Positions 7,074 to 9,031 of a stretch of 9,031 nt of DNA are shown piece after piece (the stretch's first letter is position 1; each line of letters opens with the position of its first letter). A model generated the notes under the pieces. It saw only the letters and a program-made list of their open reading frames with translations, did not search any database and was not told the DNA's origin. The DNA is taken from contig CALHBZ010000124.1 in assembly GCA_937930605.1 (NCBI GenBank), forward strand, positions 1-9,031. The letters run 5' to 3'. The DNA comes from Streptococcus oralis. GTDB taxonomy: Bacteria; Bacillota; Bacilli; Lactobacillales; Streptococcaceae. The position numbers were made by a program, and so were the translations under genes.

Positions 7074-7880
7074 TTAGTTTTTGCTGAAGTCGTAGTCCTT
7101 GACCACTTCGATACTGTCAATGGTGATAGCAGTAGTTGGTTTATCTTTTTCATCTTTTTCAGCCTTGGCAATCTTGTCGACAACATCCATGCCATCAATG
7201 ACTTGACCAAAGACAGGATGTTTGCCATCTAGGCTAGGATTTCCGCCTTCTTTATAAGCTTCGATGATTTTCTTTGGATACTTGCTAGTAGGGAGTTTAG
7301 CAGAAATATCTGTTGAGTTTTGATTAATGAAGAATTGGCTACCGTTGGTGTTTGGTTGACCAGTGTTAGCCATAGCAAGGGCTCCTCGGATATTGTATAG
7401 GTAAGGAGAGATTTCATTTTTGAAACCAGTTCCTTTGTCCTTCGTTTTATCCTTATCATGCCAGATAGATTGACCACCTGTACCATCTCCCTTAGGATCT
7501 CCAGTTTGTACCATAAAGCCATCTATGACGCGGTGGAAGGTGATGCCGTTATAGTAGCCTTCCTTAGCGTGAGTAAGGAAGTTCTCAACTGCTAGAGGTG
7601 CTAGTTTTGGAAAGAGTTTGATGCGTACATCGCCTTGATTTGTGTGTAAAATGACTTCAGCTTCATCTTCGGCAACTTCTTTAGAAAGTTGAGGGAAGTT
7701 GGCATTTTCATTGGTCAAAGCGTCATTCAAATCTTTGGCAGCTTGAGCAGCTGCTTTTGAGCTTTCTTCAGCAGCGAGACTAGAGTCAACATAGTCATCA
7801 CCACGGAGACCACGTTGGATACTAGTACATCCAGCAAGGGCAACAGTTGATAGTAAAAGAAGGGTTGCTAGTTTTTTCAT
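7074..7880 (-). CDS. slrA: Cyclophilin-type peptidyl-prolyl isomerase lipoprotein
   Basis: This is a lipid-anchored cyclophilin that helps fold exported proteins outside the membrane; the S. pneumoniae homologue is called SlrA (streptococcal lipoprotein rotamase A). The signal peptide MKKLATLLLLSTVALAGC ends in the lipobox LAGC with Cys18. An Ala-, Glu- and Asp-rich linker covers about 20-70, and the cyclophilin domain covers about 75-265. Catalytic-site residues seen by family alignment are Arg117 (FHRV), Phe122, Met123, Gln125, the ANTGQPNTNG loop (171-180), GSQFFI (180-185) and His221. The Trp that binds cyclosporin in human CypA is Ser216 here (SLDGKH). An insertion of about 30 residues (roughly 188-215) between GSQFFI and LDGKH enlarges the domain. 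GAGAGGA (complement of 7886-7892) serves the ATG. It leads a two-gene operon with the zinc-ribbon gene. Confidence 0.94.
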   Translation of the reverse strand: MKKLATLLLLSTVALAGCTSIQRGLRGDDYVDSSLAAEESSKAAAQAAKDLNDALTNENANFPQLSKEVAEDEAEVILHTNQGDVRIKLFPKLAPLAVENFLTHAKEGYYNGITFHRVIDGFMVQTGDPKGDGTGGQSIWHDKDKTKDKGTGFKNEISPYLYNIRGALAMANTGQPNTNGSQFFINQNSTDISAKLPTSKYPKKIIEAYKEGGNPSLDGKHPVFGQVIDGMDVVDKIAKAEKDEKDKPTTAITIDSIEVVKDYDFSKN

Positions 7881-7909
7881 TGTTTTCCTCTCAAAAATTC
7901 ATTTCTACC

Positions 7910-7938
7910 ATTGTACCTTAAAAGAAGTTTGATTTCAA
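7910..7938 (-). promoter_or_regulatory. Promoter of slrA
   Basis: On the minus strand TTGAAA (complement of 7933-7938) is followed after 17 bases by TACAAT (complement of 7910-7915). Each box has one mismatch to consensus. Transcription would begin near 7903, giving a leader of about 22 bases. Confidence 0.75.
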
Positions 7939-7989
7939 ATGTAAAAGATTTTACTAAAAGTTTCTAGTAGTTGAAAAAAATTAAAACTC

Positions 7990-8010
7990 TGTCAAGTTTT
8001 TTTCTTGACA
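7990..8010. repeat. Inverted repeat including the rpsP -35 box
   Basis: TGTCAAG (7990-7996) and CTTGACA (8004-8010) are perfect seven-base arms around seven T. The right arm contains the rpsP -35 TTGACA. The left arm presents a second TTGACA on the minus strand, but I find no good -10 box at the right distance for it. It could be an operator or a chance duplication of the -35 hexamer. Confidence 0.5.
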
Positions 8011-8032
8011 CCTGTCAGAAATCTGCTATAAT
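8005..8032 (+). promoter_or_regulatory. Strong promoter of rpsP-khpA
   Basis: A perfect TTGACA (8005-8010), a 16-base spacer ending in TGC, and a perfect TATAAT (8027-8032) make a near-ideal sigma-A promoter with extended -10. Transcription would start near 8039, giving a leader of about 60 bases before rpsP. Confidence 0.9.
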
Positions 8033-8044
8033 AGAAAATGTGCT

Positions 8045-8061
8045 AAATAGCTTAGCTATTT
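8045..8061 (+). promoter_or_regulatory. Leader hairpin before rpsP
   Basis: AAATAGC (8045-8051) and GCTATTT (8055-8061) form a seven-base stem closed by TTA, right at the predicted 5' end of the rpsP message. No T run follows, so it is not a terminator. It could stabilise the message or bind a regulator; no known S16 leader class is recognised. Confidence 0.45.
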
Positions 8062-8098
8062 CACCGAAATAAAAAATAAAAGAAAAGAGATATTAAAA

Positions 8099-8371
8099 AT
8101 GGCAGTTAAAATCCGTTTGACTCGTATGGGTTCTAAGAAAAAACCTTTCTACCGTATCAACGTAGCAGACTCACGTTCACCACGTGACGGACGTTTCATC
8201 GAAACAGTTGGAACTTACAACCCACTTGTTGCTGAAAACCAAGTAACTTTGAAAGAAGACCGCGTTCTTGCATGGTTGGCTGATGGAGCTCAACCTTCAG
8301 ATACAGTTCGCAACATCCTTTCAAAAGAAGGCGTATTGAAAAAATTCCACGATTCTAAATTCTCTAAATAA
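8099..8371 (+). CDS. rpsP: 30S ribosomal protein S16
   Basis: S16 is a small-subunit protein needed for 30S assembly, binding the 5' and central domains of 16S rRNA. The 90-residue protein carries the universal N-terminal pattern ([20 protein letters not shown], then [13 protein letters not shown] and GTYNP). Codon use is strongly biased to preferred codons, as in sodA. The ribosome site is weak for such a gene: AAAGAGA (8084-8090) rather than AAGGAGG, with AT-rich sequence up to the ATG. It is transcribed from a near-consensus promoter with a 60-base leader containing a small hairpin. khpA follows after 19 bases. In many bacteria rimM, trmD and rplS lie nearby; here an insertion sequence follows khpA. 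Confidence 0.98.
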   Translation: MAVKIRLTRMGSKKKPFYRINVADSRSPRDGRFIETVGTYNPLVAENQVTLKEDRVLAWLADGAQPSDTVRNILSKEGVLKKFHDSKFSK

Positions 8372-8390
8372 TTCTAAAGTAGGTTGACAG

Positions 8391-8630
8391 ATGGATACGA
8401 TTGAAAATCTCATTATTGCGATTGTGAAACCTTTGATTTCACAACCTGATGCCTTAACTATCAAGATTGAAGACACACCAGAGTTTTTGGAGTATCACTT
8501 GGATCTTGACCAGAGCGATGTTGGTCGTGTTATTGGTCGTAAGGGTCGCACTATCTCAGCGATAAGAACGATTGTCTACTCTGTCCCAACTGAAGACAAG
8601 AAAGTAAGAATCGTTATCGATGAAAAATAA
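8391..8630 (+). CDS. khpA: KH-domain RNA-binding protein KhpA
   Basis: A 79-residue protein made almost wholly of one KH domain. The RNA-gripping loop is GRKG (Gly49-Arg50-Lys51-Gly52) in [15 protein letters not shown], followed by the C-terminal strand KVRIVIDEK. In S. pneumoniae KhpA pairs with KhpB (also called EloR or Jag) in a complex that binds RNA and influences cell division and elongation; that knowledge is from the literature, not this sequence. The ribosome site is weak (AAGTAGG, near 8378-8384). It is cotranscribed with rpsP. The next thing downstream is the left arm of an apparent terminator and then the insertion sequence, so any original read-through to downstream genes is probably altered. 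Confidence 0.93.
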   Translation: MDTIENLIIAIVKPLISQPDALTIKIEDTPEFLEYHLDLDQSDVGRVIGRKGRTISAIRTIVYSVPTEDKKVRIVIDEK

Positions 8631-8644
8631 AAAAAGCGGGACAG
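8629..8644 (+). terminator. Possible 5' half of a split terminator after khpA
   Basis: A run of A followed by GCGGGAC looks like the left arm of a hairpin whose partner would be GTCCCGC and a T run. No such partner is seen before the IS end at about 8645, and the rest of the window is IS sequence. The missing half may lie on the far side of the element, outside the window. Confidence 0.35.
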
Positions 8645-9031
8645 TGTACTGACCCCAAAAAGTTAGACAATTAATTTATCCGAAGGATTTAGTTCTGTAT
8701 TGCACAGGGCTAAGTCCTTTTAGTTTGACCTTAATTCGTTTATTGTTGTAGTAAGCAATATAGTCTACAATAACTTGTTCCAATTGTTCAAGTGATTTAA
8801 ACGACTTCTCATAACCATAAAACATCTCAGACTTAAGAATACCGAAGAAGGACTCCATCATACCATTGTCTGGGCTGTTGCCCTTGCGTGACATGGATGC
8901 TTGAATTCCCTTACTCTCTAGGAACCGATGATAAGAATCGTGTTGGTATTGCCAGCCTTGGTCGCTGTGTAAAATAGTATTCTCATAGTGTTTCTCTGTG
9001 AAGGCCTGTTCCAACATGACTTTCACTTGTT
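8645..9031 (-). mobile_element. IS3-family (IS150-group) insertion sequence, partial, right end visible
   Basis: The element begins near TGTACTGACCCC (8645), with terminal TG as usual for IS3-family ends; the terminal inverted repeat probably runs to about 8670. Inside is the 3' part of an orfB transposase on the minus strand, so the visible end is the one after the transposase. The other end, the orfA frame and the target duplication are outside the window. The three bases CAG just before the end (8642-8644) are candidates for the direct repeat. The exact boundary rests on comparison with remembered family ends. Confidence 0.9.
8676..9031 (-). CDS. IS3-family transposase orfB, C-terminal part (5' end outside window)
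   Basis: This is the C-terminal 118 codons of a DDE transposase, an integrase-core protein that cuts and joins the IS ends. The visible part has the second catalytic Asp in HSDQGWQY and the catalytic Glu in NGMMESFFGILKSE, with exactly 35 residues between them, as in the DD(35)E rule. A Lys sits seven residues after the Glu, also as expected. The C-terminus has YYNNKRIKVKLKGLSPVQYR, the usual IS150-group ending. The reading frame is open through the window edge, so the GTG at 9026 is not the real start. The first Asp and the helix-turn-helix orfA lie beyond the window. No frameshift or stop breaks the visible part, so the element may be intact. Confidence 0.93.
   Translation of the reverse strand, partial: QVKVMLEQAFTEKHYENTILHSDQGWQYQHDSYHRFLESKGIQASMSRKGNSPDNGMMESFFGILKSEMFYGYEKSFKSLEQLEQVIVDYIAYYNNKRIKVKLKGLSPVQYRTKSFG

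Noticed and set aside
8638..8658. Near-palindrome GGGACAGT-GT-ACTGACCC at the IS junction as a functional hairpin
   Set aside because: It is formed half by host and half by IS sequence, has a two-base centre and an A-A mismatch; most likely a coincidence of the insertion point.
9024..9026. GTG as start of the transposase frame
   Set aside because: The frame continues open to the window edge and the visible part begins in mid-domain, so this is an internal codon.
1..9031. CRISPR array, tRNA or rRNA genes, prophage or defence system
   Set aside because: No spaced direct repeats, no tRNA cloverleaf or rRNA sequence, and no phage or defence-related proteins were seen on either strand.

Overview
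The window looks like chromosomal DNA of a low-GC Gram-positive coccus, most likely a mitis-group Streptococcus (S. pneumoniae / S. mitis / S. oralis relatives). The basis is AT-rich intergenic DNA, extended -10 promoters (TGnTATAAT), AAGGAG-type ribosome sites, and proteins I recognise as streptococcal: class 1A PyrD, 201-residue SodA, the lipoprotein cyclophilin SlrA, and an IS150-group transposase. The species cannot be fixed from this sequence alone.

Layout. Positions 1-41 hold the first codons of a leftward gene, probably gdhA (glutamate dehydrogenase). A divergent promoter region (42-268) separates it from a rightward run: pyrD (269-1204), holA (1238-2275), then sodA (2345-2950) with its own promoter and tandem terminators. 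A second rightward operon (3104-6764) holds a YutD-family gene, rlmN, a vanZ-family membrane protein gene and an ABC-F ATPase gene. Its genes are tightly packed, and vanZ starts one base after the rlmN stop. A hairpin terminator (6772-6804) works for both strands and ends this operon and the converging leftward pair slrA (7074-7880) and a small zinc-ribbon gene (6807-7046). A second divergent promoter region (7881-8098) drives slrA leftward and rpsP-khpA rightward. Right after khpA an IS3-family element begins at about 8645, and the window ends inside its transposase gene.

How the genes fit together. These are mostly housekeeping functions: pyrimidine synthesis (pyrD), replication clamp loading (holA), superoxide defence (sodA), ribosome and translation functions (rlmN, the ABC-F ATPase, rpsP, khpA), and folding of exported proteins (slrA). 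The only clearly mobile part is the IS at the right edge. It appears to have inserted into the hairpin sequence following khpA.

I found no sign of a new defence system, CRISPR array, prophage or other undescribed multi-gene system. The most useful leads are regulatory: a cre-like operator over the sodA -10 box, palindromes at the pyrD and rpsP promoters, a leader hairpin before rpsP, and the IS junction. No gene-free stretch exceeds 300 bases.
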